A stretch of DNA of 64,000 nt from Natrinema mahii (GTDB lineage Archaea > Halobacteriota > Halobacteria > Halobacteriales > Natrialbaceae): positions 310,001-374,000 of the forward strand of contig JHUT02000003.1 in the NCBI GenBank assembly GCA_000690595.2, in the 5' to 3' direction. A model generated the notes under the pieces. The model made no database searches. It saw only the letters and a program-made list of their open reading frames with translations, and was not told where the DNA came from. Position numbers and translations under genes: made by a program. Below are positions 8,549 to 17,839 of this stretch, one piece after another (positions within the stretch are counted from its first letter, which is position 1; every line of letters starts with the position of its first letter).

Positions 8549-10042
8549 ATGCGTCGCTCGATCGTCATCGGAGCGGTACTGATCGTCCTCGCGTTCGTGT
8601 TCGTCGGCGGCCCGTCGATGTTGCTGTCACTATCGGTCGATCAGATCGCAGACGACGGGGCCACGGAGCGGGAACCGAAGCCGACGCCGGAGTTGGTCAC
8701 GCCCGAGGACTCCGAGAGCAGCTTCTGGGAGTATCTCAGCCCGCGAAAGGGGTTCCAAAAGCGGAGTCCGATCAACGTGATCGTCCGCGGCGATACCGAC
8801 GACGTCGAGCGAGTGCTGGTCGAGGCCGACGGCGGCGACTGGTCCGAAGTAAACGAGTCGGAAGAGGCGGCCCTCCCCGATACGTACGCGGTCACCGACG
8901 GCAACGAATCCGACAACGAGACGGGGGCGATCGAGGGCCCGGGAGCGACCGACACCGAGAACGCGACTGCCAACGACACCGAGAACGCGACTGCCAACGA
9001 CACCGAGAACGCGACTGCCAACGAGTCGACCGGACGCTCGGGCGTCCTTCCGACCCTCAACTGGGGCCAGGCCGACGGCGGCACCCGCTACGCCTACGTC
9101 GACCCCGGCGAGAACGAGAGCGGCTACTGGACGACTGAAACGCGCCAGCTCGAGGACGGCACCTACTACGGCCAGCGCTATCACATCCGACTCTACGAGA
9201 GTCCCAACGAGGACGACGACTGGGTCATCATGCAGACCCACTCCGAACACTTCGACTGGTTCACGCTCAGACACCGCGTTCACGGCTCACAGGACGCCCA
9301 AACGAAAATCGAGCAGGACTTCATGGAACATCCGGTCGTCGACGTCCAGGACGACGTGCGGCGGATCTACCTCGACAACAGCAACTCCGCCGACGCCGAC
9401 GGCTGGGCGACGCTCGTCGAACTCGCCGGGCTGGTCGTCGTCCCCACGCTGGTCGGCGTCGGGGCCGGCAGACGTCGCCTCGAGGCCGGCGGGAGCGCCG
9501 AGGGCTCGACGGACGAGCGGGTCGCGCGGCATACGCCCCACGCGATCGACGACCACCTGACCGACGTCGACCGACGGCGACTCGCCGCCGCCTACGACCG
9601 CCTCGAGGTCGGGCACGTCCTGTTGATCCTGGTCATCCTGGCGCTGTTCCTTGGCGTCCGGATGGGCGGACTCGTCCTCGAGCGCCGAGCCGCGTCGCTG
9701 ACGCCCCACCAGATCGCCGCGATCCTCTATCCGGTGATCGCGATCGGGATTCCGACCGCGACCTACCTGATCGCACGCGGGCTCACGCGGCGACTCGACG
9801 CCGCCGTCGTCGCCGCGGGCTCGCTCGCGGCCGCCATCTGGATCGATTACGGCTGGCTCGGTATCACCGCCCTGCCCGTCGACGTCGTCTTCCAGCGGAT
9901 GCTCGTCGTCGTCGCGCTCGGACTGATCGCCGGCGGTGCGGCCAAACGCGCCGCGCGCAGTTCGAAGTTCAACGACATGCTGCTGGTCGGCTCGGCGATG
10001 TGGGTGCTGGTACTGGCCGGCACGCTGTTTGGCTACTTCTGA
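8549..10042 (+). CDS. Multi-pass membrane protein with large exported N-terminal domain
   Basis: The protein has 497 residues. Residues 4-30 are a hydrophobic anchor or signal ([18 protein letters not shown]). Residues about 31-280 are hydrophilic and acidic and probably face the outside. They include an eight-residue repeat, DTENATAN, three times in tandem, with N-x-T sequons suited to N-glycosylation. From about residue 285 there are roughly six membrane segments, ending in [14 protein letters not shown] at the C terminus. No family was recognised. The topology suggests a surface-exposed sensor or structural protein, but this is inference only. Confidence 0.7.
   Translation: MRRSIVIGAVLIVLAFVFVGGPSMLLSLSVDQIADDGATEREPKPTPELVTPEDSESSFWEYLSPRKGFQKRSPINVIVRGDTDDVERVLVEADGGDWSEVNESEEAALPDTYAVTDGNESDNETGAIEGPGATDTENATANDTENATANDTENATANESTGRSGVLPTLNWGQADGGTRYAYVDPGENESGYWTTETRQLEDGTYYGQRYHIRLYESPNEDDDWVIMQTHSEHFDWFTLRHRVHGSQDAQTKIEQDFMEHPVVDVQDDVRRIYLDNSNSADADGWATLVELAGLVVVPTLVGVGAGRRRLEAGGSAEGSTDERVARHTPHAIDDHLTDVDRRRLAAAYDRLEVGHVLLILVILALFLGVRMGGLVLERRAASLTPHQIAAILYPVIAIGIPTATYLIARGLTRRLDAAVVAAGSLAAAIWIDYGWLGITALPVDVVFQRMLVVVALGLIAGGAAKRAARSSKFNDMLLVGSAMWVLVLAGTLFGYF
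8951..9022 (+). repeat. Three perfect 24-bp tandem repeats inside a coding region
   Basis: Three identical 24-base copies (8951-8974, 8975-8998, 8999-9022) encode DTENATAN each. They lie in frame in the exported part of the membrane protein, so copy number changes would lengthen or shorten the linker without breaking the frame. Confidence 0.9.
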
Positions 10043-10149
10043 GCGCGCTTCCGGTCGTTTTTCGACACGACAGTGACCCTCTCGCCCGTTCGAGGGGGAG
10101 CGTCCTGTGCCGAGACCTTAAGTCCTTCCGCCGTCGTTACCAACATGAC

Positions 10150-11115
10150 ATGGCAAGCCCCACCCGCCAGCGCGAACGCGATCCTGAAACGACAGCAAAA
10201 ACGCAGGAACCGGAGCGCGAGCGGGTGTGCGACGAGTGCGACGGCGGGACGCTCGTCAAGAGCGAAGATCAGGGCGAACTCGTCTGTGACCAGTGCGGAC
10301 TGATCGTCGAAGGGAGCAACATCGACCACGGGCCCGAGTGGCGCGCGTTCAACCACTCCGAACGCCAGAACAAGTCCCGGGTCGGCGCGCCGACGACCCA
10401 GACGATGCACGACAAGGGTCTGACGACCGCCATCGACTGGAAGAATCAGGACGCCTACGGCCGCTCGATCTCCTCGGACAAACGCAGCCAGATGCGCCGC
10501 CTGCGCAAGTGGCAGGAACGCATCCGCACCAAAGACGCCGGCGAACGGAACCTCCAGTTCGCCCTCTCCGAGACCGACCGGATGGCCTCCTCGCTCGCTA
10601 TCCCCCGCTCGGTCCGGGAAGTCGCCTGCGTCATCTACCGCCGCGCGTTAGACGAGGACCTCATCCGCGGGCGCTCGATCGAGGGCGTCGCCACCAGTAC
10701 CCTCTATGCCGCCTGCCGGATGGAGGGCATCCCCCGCTCGCTCGAGGAGGTCGCCGCCGTCTCCCGGGTCGAGCGCAAGGAGATCGGCCGCACGTATCGG
10801 TACGTCGCCCAGGAACTCAACCTCGAGATGGAGCCGGTCAACCCCAAGAAGTACGTCCCGCGCTTTTGCTCTGAACTCGAGCTCTCCGAGGAGGTTCAGG
10901 TGAAGGCCAACGAGATCATCGACGTCACGACCGAGAAGGGACTGCTCTCGGGCAAGTCGCCGACGGGCTACGCCGCGGCCGCGATCTACGCTGCCTCGCT
11001 GCTCTGTAACGAGAAGAAGACCCAGCGGGAAGTCTCCGACGTTGCGCAGGTGACCGAAGTCACGATTCGGAACCGGTATCAGGAGCAGATCGAAGCGATG
11101 GGCATCCACGAATAG
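10150..11115 (+). CDS. tfb: Transcription initiation factor TFB
   Basis: The 321-residue protein is an archaeal TFIIB homologue that recruits RNA polymerase to TBP-bound promoters. The N-terminal zinc ribbon uses C27, C30, C46 and C49 (CDEC, then CDQC). The B-finger/linker region [11 protein letters not shown], then [16 protein letters not shown], follows. Two cyclin-fold repeats cover about 115-205 and 210-305; the second contains [17 protein letters not shown]. Haloarchaea carry several TFB paralogues and this one cannot be numbered from sequence alone. ATG 10150 is chosen over an out-of-frame ATG five bases upstream. A TATA-like TTAAGT lies about 33 bases upstream. Confidence 0.95.
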   Translation: MASPTRQRERDPETTAKTQEPERERVCDECDGGTLVKSEDQGELVCDQCGLIVEGSNIDHGPEWRAFNHSERQNKSRVGAPTTQTMHDKGLTTAIDWKNQDAYGRSISSDKRSQMRRLRKWQERIRTKDAGERNLQFALSETDRMASSLAIPRSVREVACVIYRRALDEDLIRGRSIEGVATSTLYAACRMEGIPRSLEEVAAVSRVERKEIGRTYRYVAQELNLEMEPVNPKKYVPRFCSELELSEEVQVKANEIIDVTTEKGLLSGKSPTGYAAAAIYAASLLCNEKKTQREVSDVAQVTEVTIRNRYQEQIEAMGIHE

Positions 11116-11154
11116 GACGGTTTCGATCGGCTCCGTTTCAGCGCCGACCGGGAA

Positions 11155-11330
11155 ATCAACTGCCCATACGACGATTATGGGCTTGTCAGTGAACGCTGCC
11201 GACGTTAGTCGGGGGGGACGAACCCTCGACTCGGCATCACTGTTCCTGACTTCAGGGCGAGTTGACTGTCGCCCGTCCGCCCTGACGACTGTTGGCCCTG
11301 ACGGACGAATCGCCATCCCACGTTTTTCGC
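11155..11330 (-). ncRNA. Candidate omega (reRNA) guide RNA of TnpB
   Basis: In TnpB systems the guide RNA covers the 3' end of tnpB and the right end of the element, with the guide taken from flanking DNA. Here the matching region has two hairpins: CCGAC/GTCGG just beyond the stop and GCCCATA/TATGGGC at 11162-11182. The extent is a guess from family knowledge; only the hairpins are seen directly. Confidence 0.35.
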
Positions 11331-12425
11331 GCCGACGTAGTCCGCGTTCGCCGTCGCTCCACAGCACTCACACTTGAACGCTGCCTGCCGAACACGGTTC
11401 TCTTCGCTCGTGTGTCCACACTCGGGACATCGACGACTCGTGTTCTCCGGGGACACGAACTCCACGCGGATTCGTTCGTCTTTCGCTTTGTATTCTACCA
11501 GGTCCACGAGCTGTCGATGGGCCCACCGATGGAGACTCATCACTGGGGGCATCCGTTCCCGGATGTGACGTAAGTTCTCGAAGGCGATAAACTCACAACC
11601 GTGGTCGAGCGCTTCGCCGACGATCGCGTTCGCAACTCGGTGTAACTCGTCACGAAGGTATCGAGATTCGCGGCCACTCATCTGCTGAATGGTACGATGT
11701 GCAGACTGTGTTCCCGTTTCCTGAAGGCTACTTCGAATCCGTTCGAACTCCCGATGACGGTGTTGGAGTTCATCACCCGAGGCGAAGTACGCCGTCGAAG
11801 TCGTGGCGATATTGGCAATACCGAGGTCGACGCCGAGAACTGTCCTGTCCTCATCGTCATCTCGTCGATCGGCTTTCGGCTCGGGCATCGGTTTCCGGAA
11901 CCCTAAATGAAGATAGTAGTTACCGTCGCGTTTCGACAGTGTTGATTCGGTAACTTTCCAGCTATCGTTTTCGAGGTACTGTGCCTGATAGCCATCTTCG
12001 TCGTTAGGCAGCGCGAGTCTACAGTTTACACGCTCACCGGTCGTTGCCAGTGAGACAGTGCCATCATCGAACACTGTCATCGACCGCGAGTCGTATTTCA
12101 CCGTCTCGCTCGTGAATTCTGGGCGAGACGTATCGTAGTCCGCTCTTCCTTCTTCGATCTCCTTGACGCCGGAGAGGGCGGCTGCCGCTTGGTGAGTGGC
12201 AAGTATTGCGTGTTGACTCCCGAGTTGCGTTTCCTCCCGAACCACATCGTATGCGAGATTCTGGAGCTTCGTTTTCCGCGTTTCGTTGTATTTCCATCCG
12301 ATGCGACTGCTTATATTGCAGGCGACCTGCCACTCTCTGATGGTTTCCTTGAGGAGGTGCCGCTGCTCGCTGGTAAGGCGGAGGCGGGTAATCGCGGTCC
12401 GTCTCAGGAACTCGTCGGCCACCAC
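11205..12425 (-). CDS. tnpB: RNA-guided endonuclease TnpB
   Basis: A full-length 406-residue TnpB. The RuvC-like nuclease residues are intact: D200 in GVDLGIAN, E283 in FENL and D362 in NADYVGAKN. The zinc finger C333-PEC-336 and C352/C355 is between the last two. TnpB is an RNA-guided DNA nuclease that helps the element persist; transposition needs TnpA, which is absent here. Translation starts at one of two adjacent GTG codons (12425 or 12422), with a TATA-like TATTAAA about 25 bases upstream, suggesting a leaderless transcript. All catalytic residues being present argues against recent decay. Confidence 0.92.
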   Translation of the reverse strand: MVADEFLRRTAITRLRLTSEQRHLLKETIREWQVACNISSRIGWKYNETRKTKLQNLAYDVVREETQLGSQHAILATHQAAAALSGVKEIEEGRADYDTSRPEFTSETVKYDSRSMTVFDDGTVSLATTGERVNCRLALPNDEDGYQAQYLENDSWKVTESTLSKRDGNYYLHLGFRKPMPEPKADRRDDDEDRTVLGVDLGIANIATTSTAYFASGDELQHRHREFERIRSSLQETGTQSAHRTIQQMSGRESRYLRDELHRVANAIVGEALDHGCEFIAFENLRHIRERMPPVMSLHRWAHRQLVDLVEYKAKDERIRVEFVSPENTSRRCPECGHTSEENRVRQAAFKCECCGATANADYVGAKNVGWRFVRQGQQSSGRTGDSQLALKSGTVMPSRGFVPPD

Positions 12426-12489
12426 CGGTATTAGGACCCCGGTGGTTTAATACATAATGGATGGTGGAAAATTCAGAACGGAACGGGAA

Positions 12490-12560
12490 TGCGCCGGCCG
12501 GGAGTCGAACCCGGGCCGCGAGCTTGGGAAGCTCGAGTCCTACCACTGGACCACCGGCGC
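12490..12560 (-). tRNA. tRNA-Gly (anticodon CCC)
   Basis: On the minus strand the acceptor arms GCGCCGG and CCGGCGC pair fully, the anticodon stem CGAGC/GCTCG encloses the loop TTCCCAA, giving anticodon CCC, and the T arm carries GGTTCGACTCC. The discriminator base is A at 12490. No intron is present and CCA is not encoded. Confidence 0.95.
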
Positions 12561-12992
12561 ACTACGCTCACTTCGTTCGCTTGTGCGCCGAGCCTCGCCT
12601 CACGCCGTTCGGCGGGACACCGGCACACGTCGACACTCGAGCATACCCACCGATCACACTTCAACGTAGCGCTCTCGAGCGAGGTCGACGGCTGACCCAA
12701 AATCCGACCTCGAGTTGCAGGTGCTACGGACGGTCCGTGCCCGTACCAATCAGCCGTCGCAGCGAGGGACGCGCCGAGACAGTGTGTCCGGGTTGGAGTA
12801 GTGGTCTCCCTTCGACCCGTCTCGGCTGCGACGCGCAGTTCGATTCTCGCACCCGGACCTCCCGCGTTCGATCGCCACAGTCGGCACACTGACCGTTCAG
12901 TGACGACGGGGCCGCCCCATCGAAACCGGACGCCCGGTCACTTTTTTCCGGTTAGGGGAGCCTATTAGGTCACCGCAGCCGTACCCTCATGT
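12561..12992. other. Intergenic region without a supported gene
   Basis: About 430 bases between tRNA-Gly and nadE. Open frames here are short and without family resemblance. The last 50 bases hold a T-run and CCGGTTAGGGG, presumably part of the nadE promoter, but no clear TATA element can be assigned. Confidence 0.5.
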
Positions 12993-13787
12993 ATGATCGA
13001 TCTTCGGTTTTCGGAGTCGGAACTCGAGCGGCAGCGCGAACACATCACGTCGTTCATCGACGAGCGGGTCGCAGCCGCGGGGGCCGACGGTGTCGTGCTG
13101 GGCCTTTCGGGCGGGATCGACAGCACGCTGACGGCGTATCTCGCGGTCGAGGCGCTTGGCACCGAGAACGTCCACGGACTCGTTCTCCCGGCGACGGTCA
13201 GCAGCGAGGAGCACATGAGCGACGCCGAGTGGGTCGCACAGGAGCTGGGGATCGGCTACGACGTCCTCGAGGTCGAGCCGATCGTCGACGCCCTGCTGGC
13301 GGCCTACCCTGAGGCCGAGGGCGACCGCGAGGCGGTGGGGAACGCCCGCGCCCGCGTCCGGGCAGTCCTGAACTACCTCGTCGCCAACCACGAGGAACGT
13401 CTCGTACTCGGGACTGGAAACCGCAGCGAGGCCGCGGTGGGCTATTTCACCAAGTACGGCGACGGCGCGGTCGACTGTCACCCCATCGGCAACCTCTACA
13501 AGGGGCAGGTCCGCCAGCTCGCCCGCCACGTCGGCGTCCCGGAGGAACTCGCCGCCAAGACCGCCACCGCGGAGCTGTGGGCCGACCAGACCGACGAGGA
13601 CGAACTCGGAATCAGCTACGACACCCTCGACTCGATCCTCGCGACCCACATCGACGGCCCGCTGTCGGTCGCCGCGACCGCCCGGCTGCTCGAGGTCGAC
13701 GAGGGAACCGTCGAACGGGTTCGCGGCATGTACGAGCGCAGCGCCCACAAACGCAACGTCCCGCCGGCTCCCGAGCCGCTGGACTGA
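12993..13787 (+). CDS. nadE: NAD(+) synthase
   Basis: The 264-residue protein is an NH3-dependent NAD synthetase converting nicotinic acid adenine dinucleotide to NAD with ATP. The N-type ATP pyrophosphatase loop SGGIDST is at 39-45. GTGNRSEAAVGYFTKYGDG and the later KTATAELWADQTDEDELG are typical of NadE. There is no N-terminal glutaminase domain, as usual for archaeal enzymes, so free ammonia is the nitrogen donor. The end of the gene meets the convergent acetyltransferase gene with no spacing. Confidence 0.93.
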   Translation: MIDLRFSESELERQREHITSFIDERVAAAGADGVVLGLSGGIDSTLTAYLAVEALGTENVHGLVLPATVSSEEHMSDAEWVAQELGIGYDVLEVEPIVDALLAAYPEAEGDREAVGNARARVRAVLNYLVANHEERLVLGTGNRSEAAVGYFTKYGDGAVDCHPIGNLYKGQVRQLARHVGVPEELAAKTATAELWADQTDEDELGISYDTLDSILATHIDGPLSVAATARLLEVDEGTVERVRGMYERSAHKRNVPPAPEPLD

Positions 13788-14327
13788 CTACGACTCCCGG
13801 TCTCGCCACTCGTCCTCGAGCAGTCCGTACCAGTGGGTGTCACGGTACTCCCCGTCGACGAACTCGAACTCCCGGCTGGTCCCTTCGCGAACGAACCCGA
13901 CCGACTCGAGGAGTCGCTGGGAGGCCTCGTTGAACGCGAACACGTGGGCCTCGATCCGGTGGAGACCCAGCTGGTCGAAGGCGTACGCGACCATCAGTTC
14001 GGCCGCCTCGGTGCCGTACCCCTGCCCGTGTTCGTCGGGGTCGATCCAGTAGCCGACCTCGCCGCGTCCGGCCTCCCAGTCGATCTCGCGGAGGCCGATC
14101 GTCCCGACCGGCGTGTCGTCGGCGGTGATCAGCAGCTGGACGCCGTCCTCGCCACAGACGACGTTCTCGAAGAACTCCTGTTCCTGTTTGCGGTTGATCG
14201 GACGAGAGCCGCCGATCGGTCGCCAGATCGCCGGATCGTTGATCGCATCGCGCAAGTACTCGAGGTCGTCTTCCTCGATCGGACGGAGATCGACCCTCTC
14301 GCCGGGGAGGAACGTCGAATCGGGCAT
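13788..14327 (-). CDS. GNAT-family N-acetyltransferase (RimJ/RimL-like)
   Basis: A 179-residue GNAT protein. It opens GERVDLRPIEEDDLEYLRDAI, typical of the RimJ/RimL group, has the acetyl-CoA pyrophosphate loop as GQGYGTEAAELM, and ends with the NEASQRLLESVGFVREGT motif that closes these domains. A GTG at 14345 is an alternative start, but MPDST at 14327 matches the family length. The acceptor may be a protein N terminus or a small amine; the sequence does not decide. Confidence 0.82.
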   Translation of the reverse strand: MPDSTFLPGERVDLRPIEEDDLEYLRDAINDPAIWRPIGGSRPINRKQEQEFFENVVCGEDGVQLLITADDTPVGTIGLREIDWEAGRGEVGYWIDPDEHGQGYGTEAAELMVAYAFDQLGLHRIEAHVFAFNEASQRLLESVGFVREGTSREFEFVDGEYRDTHWYGLLEDEWRDRES

Positions 14328-14349
14328 GGTCCCGGATCTCGTCACACGG

Positions 14350-14362
14350 CAAAAAAAAAATT
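14350..14362 (-). terminator. Poly-T termination tract
   Basis: A run of ten A on the plus strand (14351-14360) reads as T10 on the minus strand, 22 bases after the stop of the enoyl-CoA hydratase homologue. Archaeal polymerases release at such U-tracts. The same AT block sits 24-35 bases before the acetyltransferase start and may also contribute to its promoter. Confidence 0.5.
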
Positions 14363-14383
14363 ATGGACCGCTCACATGTCCCG

Positions 14384-15088
14384 TCACTCGAGCAGCGCGT
14401 CGACGTCGTCGGCGTGGGCGGCCACGAGGTCGGCGAAGGCCGCGGCCTCGCGTCGTTCCTGGGTCGCGCGTTCGCCGTCGTCCCGGAGCCGGCGTTTGAG
14501 AACCGCCAGCGCGTCCGTCGCGTTGTCGGCGATCTCCGCGGCGACCGTGCGCGGGTCGTCCTCGATCCGCGATATCAGCCCCATTCGAAGGGCCTCCTCG
14601 GCGTCGACCGACCGTCCCGAGAGCGCGAACTCGAGGGCGTCGCCCTCGCCGAGGACGCGGGGCAGTCGGACGGTGCCGCCCCAGGCGCCGAACAGGCCGA
14701 AGCTGACGCCGGGTTCGCCGTAGGTCGACGCGGGCGTCCCGACGCGGACGTCACAGGCCAGCGCAAGCTCGAGCCCGCCGCCGCGCGCGGGCCCGTCGAT
14801 CCCCGCCACGACGACTGCGGACGAGTCCTCGATCGTTCGGGCGACTCGCTGGCCCAGCCGCGCGAACCCGGCCGCGCGGTCCCGATCCCCCTCGAGGGCC
14901 GCGACCTCGTTGAGGTCCGCCCCGGCGGAAAAGGCCGGCCCGCGTCCGCGCAGGTAGATCACGGGCTCGTCGGCGTCGGCGACTGCCGCTTCGAGGGCCT
15001 CGAGGCCGTCGACGGTGAGGGCGTTGCGTGCCTCGGGGCGGTCGAGCGTCACGGTGCGAATCGGTCCGTCGGCGTCGATGTCGATCAT
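14384..15088 (-). CDS. Enoyl-CoA hydratase/isomerase-family protein
   Basis: A 234-residue crotonase-fold protein. It shows the CoA and oxyanion-hole segments RGRGPAFSAGADLNE and IDGPARGGGLELALACD. The glutamate in GGGLE matches the first catalytic acid of enoyl-CoA hydratases, but the second (in the QPE motif of classic hydratases) aligns with glycine in GEPGVSFG. That pattern fits isomerase-like or other crotonase activities better than a standard hydratase. It is a little shorter than the usual 255-260 residues at the C terminus. No beta-oxidation genes are adjacent. Confidence 0.8.
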   Translation of the reverse strand: MIDIDADGPIRTVTLDRPEARNALTVDGLEALEAAVADADEPVIYLRGRGPAFSAGADLNEVAALEGDRDRAAGFARLGQRVARTIEDSSAVVVAGIDGPARGGGLELALACDVRVGTPASTYGEPGVSFGLFGAWGGTVRLPRVLGEGDALEFALSGRSVDAEEALRMGLISRIEDDPRTVAAEIADNATDALAVLKRRLRDDGERATQERREAAAFADLVAAHADDVDALLE

Positions 15089-15148
15089 GTCAGCAGTCGA
15101 TCCGGCGTTTCCAAAGGTCTTTGCCTCCCCCGTCGTAACCCCCCGCTA

Positions 15149-15925
15149 ATGGACAAGGCCGACAGCTGTCGGCGTGCCGCCGCCGAGGCCGTCGCGGACG
15201 TCGAACCACCACAGCTACACGAGTATCTCGGATCCGTTCTCGATCGAGCGTCGATGGTACCCGCGACGCTCACGCTCGAGAGTGCCGCCGCGATGGCGGC
15301 CGAGGGCCACGTCTTCGACGAACAGTACGATCACGGGGTGGCCGACGAGACGACTGCCGATCGGAACCGTTCCTCCGGCAGTGACCACGACGTCGTCACC
15401 CACGCGGCCGGCGTCCAGCTCATCTACGAGGGGCTGCGACTGACGCGGGCGCTCGCCCACGACGAACCCTGGACGGCCAGCGACGCCGACGCGGGCGAGG
15501 GCGACCTCGCGATCCTGGCCGCCGACATCCTCGTCGCGCGGGGCTTTTACCTGCTGGCTCGCACCGAGGCCGCCGGCACGGCCGTTCGCACCGTCCAGTC
15601 GTTCGGCCGCGACCAGACCCGGCGGACCGACCTCGCGGCGGGCGACGATACCGGGCCGACCGCCGCGATCGACGAAGACGATCCCGCGGCGATCGACGCC
15701 AACCTCGAGCGCGACGTCCTCGAACTCGCGGTCCGTACCGGGGCCGTCGCCGTCGGCGAGACACCCTCGCCGCGACTGCTGGCCCTCGCCGAGGATCTCG
15801 CCGACGCCGCCGGCACATCGTTTCCCGCCGTCGAGGACTGTCTCACCGATCTCGGACCGTCGGTCTCCGACCGCTCGCTCGAGGACCACGCGACCGACCG
15901 GGCGACGTCGGCGACCGATCCCTGA
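15149..15925 (+). CDS. Haloarchaeal conserved protein, function unknown (DUF7114-like)
   Basis: A 258-residue mainly helical acidic protein starting MDKADSCRRAAAEAVADVEPP. It resembles a haloarchaea-restricted uncharacterised group (my recollection is DUF7114). The helices around LTLESAAAMAAEGHV and HAAGVQLIYEGLRLTRALAH recall the helical layout of polyprenyl synthases, but the DDxxD metal motifs of those enzymes are absent, so no activity is proposed. It is divergent from the enoyl-CoA hydratase homologue with 60 bases between starts. Confidence 0.65.
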   Translation: MDKADSCRRAAAEAVADVEPPQLHEYLGSVLDRASMVPATLTLESAAAMAAEGHVFDEQYDHGVADETTADRNRSSGSDHDVVTHAAGVQLIYEGLRLTRALAHDEPWTASDADAGEGDLAILAADILVARGFYLLARTEAAGTAVRTVQSFGRDQTRRTDLAAGDDTGPTAAIDEDDPAAIDANLERDVLELAVRTGAVAVGETPSPRLLALAEDLADAAGTSFPAVEDCLTDLGPSVSDRSLEDHATDRATSATDP

Positions 15926-16024
15926 TCGCGCCTCGAGACTCCGAGACGGCACCGCGACACACCGGCGCATGGCTCCCGTGGATCGAAACGCATAAAGACA
16001 TCTCCGATCAACGAAGAAGTACGC

Positions 16025-16096
16025 GCCTGGGTAGCTTAGCGGTAAAGCGCGTCCTTGGTAAGGACGAGAGCCCGGGTTCAAATCCCGGCCTAGGCT
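16025..16096 (+). tRNA. tRNA-Thr (anticodon GGT)
   Basis: Acceptor arms GCCTGGG and CCTAGGC pair with one G-T wobble. The anticodon stem CGTCC/GGACG encloses TTGGTAA, giving anticodon GGT. The T arm is CCCGG/CCGGG around GTTCAAATC-type sequence, and the discriminator is T16096. The 3' end from 16081 is repeated at 32985-33001, so this gene is the integration site of the element that follows. Confidence 0.95.
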
Positions 16097-16097
16097 T
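16081..16097 (+). other. attL core (tRNA-Thr 3' end)
   Basis: AATCCCGGCCTAGGCTT covers part of the T arm, the 3' acceptor strand, the discriminator and one base beyond the tRNA gene. It is identical to 32985-33001. Confidence 0.85.
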
Positions 16098-16204
16098 CCT
16101 GCGTTTTGGTTAAATCTTGGGCTCATAAAGAACGATACCGGTAGAACCGTCTCTACCTCCTTCCTCATCTGCGATAGCGGCGGTCTGTCAGGGGGTGAGC
16201 GCGG

Positions 16205-17839
16205 GTGCAATTGATCGAGACCGCGCCCCACGAGTTCACGGCACACTTCCTCTTCACTGAGTACGGTCTCGATCCGTTCTTCGCGTGCGATAGTCGGATC
16301 AAAGACGGCGACGGGAGTCAACACGCCGAGTTCGAATTCGAGGGCGAGCCGTGGCATGCGACGTTATCCTATCGCGACTCCGGGCTCGAGCATCCCGGCG
16401 AGCAGCTCCCGACCGGAACTGAATTCCGACTTGCGGAGATGCGCGAATTCGAACTCAGCGTAGAGAGCGGCGACGATGTTGTTGGTGAACGATCATTCCA
16501 CACTCATATCGCTCCGCGCTGGCAGGGAATGCGGAGCAAGGGCGGTGGGACGATCTCCATGCCCGACGATCTCGAGGAAGGGGTGAATCTCCACGTCCAA
16601 GGATCGAATATCGAATTCGATCGGTATCAGCCGCTGGTCCAGCGGGCGATGCGTGCGGTCGGCATCAACAGTCGATACTTCGATGACCTACACGAGTTTT
16701 CGACGATCCTCGATGCCGAGCGATACGTGCGTATCGACAAGAATGAGAGCGGCCCAGTGCATGCACGGGATGGGCCAATAGCCCAACTGGGACACTTGCT
16801 CGAGAACGACCGCACGGGGAGACGCAAGCTTGTCCAGTACGATAGCGATGAGAACGCCCGAGACCGCCCCGGATACTATCACACGGCAACTCTCGGTCCG
16901 CGGCGCGTCCGCGAGGCGTTTCCATCTCATGAGCTACCGAAAGAGGTGAAACACTACTACGCACAGCAGGCGGTGAGCTTGGACAACAACCGCTCAATAG
17001 CGCATCCGAAAGTCGGCGTGTCCTACCAGCGATCGTTCTGGAAAGAGCAACTTGATGCCTCCCCAACCGATCTCGAACGTCTCAATCGCGAACTCGAGGA
17101 AACGCTTCTCAGCGTCCTCGCGGAAGCCGGCCTTCCGCTTCGGTCGGGAGCCGGAACCTACGTCGACGATGCATACTTCGTGGCCGAGGACTCTGACCGC
17201 GACCGCGATATCATCGAACTCGACTTCACACAGATCAAGCACCGCCAAGAATCGGTCGTCATTAAGCACCTCGCGGACGGGATCGCCCCAACGGCGTGGG
17301 AATCCCTCGAGGTTCTCGTCACGGACGGTGGCGAGGTGAGTCCACAGGATATCGCTGACGAGACGGGCCGCCATCCAGGAAGTGTCCGTAGGGCCCTAAA
17401 CAGAATTCCGGAGCTGGTCGAGCGGGAGTATGGACGGGTCTCTCTTCGATCGAAGTACATCGCGGATCTCGTCCACGACGCAGTGAAAGAAGCCAAGGAA
17501 GCGACGAGACGAGCTGCGGAAGCCGGTGCCAAGGCGATCGAAGCGGCCGAACGCGGACTCGATCGATCGACGAGCGCGTTCATCGCATGGGCCGCAAAAC
17601 ACGATATTGATGTCCGAGATCGAGATGGGGAAGAACTTCGGCTGGAGTTCGGTGTCGTAGACGATATCAAGCGAAAGATCCGGGAAGGTTACGAGCTGTG
17701 GACTGCTGCCGATATGCCCGAGGACCGGTACCGGATGGCCAAGATCCAATACGAGAAAGAGATCGACTCTGGCCTCCGGTCGATCGATAAGACCGAGACG
17801 AAATCCTTTGCCTCAGTGGCGTGGCATCATCTCGGCTGA
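16205..17839 (+). CDS. Element-borne protein with C-terminal winged-helix, function unknown
   Basis: The 544-residue protein starts at GTG 16205. The N-terminal two thirds are of unknown fold with several strand-rich segments (residues 1-100) and a charged middle. Around residues 370-410 a segment ALEVLVTDGGEVSPQDI-like reads as a winged helix-turn-helix: SPQDIADETGRHPGSVRRAL. A long alanine-rich helix follows (KEAKEATRRAAEAGAKAIEA). Similar large wHTH proteins are known to me next to tRNA genes in haloarchaeal elements. It is the first gene of the element, with chromosomal-like GC. A replication or regulatory role is possible but not shown. Confidence 0.6.
   Translation: MQLIETAPHEFTAHFLFTEYGLDPFFACDSRIKDGDGSQHAEFEFEGEPWHATLSYRDSGLEHPGEQLPTGTEFRLAEMREFELSVESGDDVVGERSFHTHIAPRWQGMRSKGGGTISMPDDLEEGVNLHVQGSNIEFDRYQPLVQRAMRAVGINSRYFDDLHEFSTILDAERYVRIDKNESGPVHARDGPIAQLGHLLENDRTGRRKLVQYDSDENARDRPGYYHTATLGPRRVREAFPSHELPKEVKHYYAQQAVSLDNNRSIAHPKVGVSYQRSFWKEQLDASPTDLERLNRELEETLLSVLAEAGLPLRSGAGTYVDDAYFVAEDSDRDRDIIELDFTQIKHRQESVVIKHLADGIAPTAWESLEVLVTDGGEVSPQDIADETGRHPGSVRRALNRIPELVEREYGRVSLRSKYIADLVHDAVKEAKEATRRAAEAGAKAIEAAERGLDRSTSAFIAWAAKHDIDVRDRDGEELRLEFGVVDDIKRKIREGYELWTAADMPEDRYRMAKIQYEKEIDSGLRSIDKTETKSFASVAWHHLG

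Larger units (their letters stand above)
11155..12450 (-). mobile_element. Solo tnpB element of IS200/IS605 (IS1341-like) type
   Basis: A TnpB gene with no tnpA transposase beside it. A hairpin at each end resembles the subterminal hairpins of this superfamily. Downstream of tnpB is a perfect 7-bp stem with a 7-base loop (GCCCATA / TATGGGC, 11162-11182). Upstream, overlapping the start, is CCACCGG / CCGGTGG (12422-12445). The exact ends are not defined because single-strand transposons make no target duplication; the limits given are estimates. It lies between tfb and tRNA-Gly. Confidence 0.65.

Noticed and set aside
12457-12892. Open frames overlapping tRNA-Gly
   Set aside because: They run through the tRNA gene and the following non-coding region, with no family resemblance.
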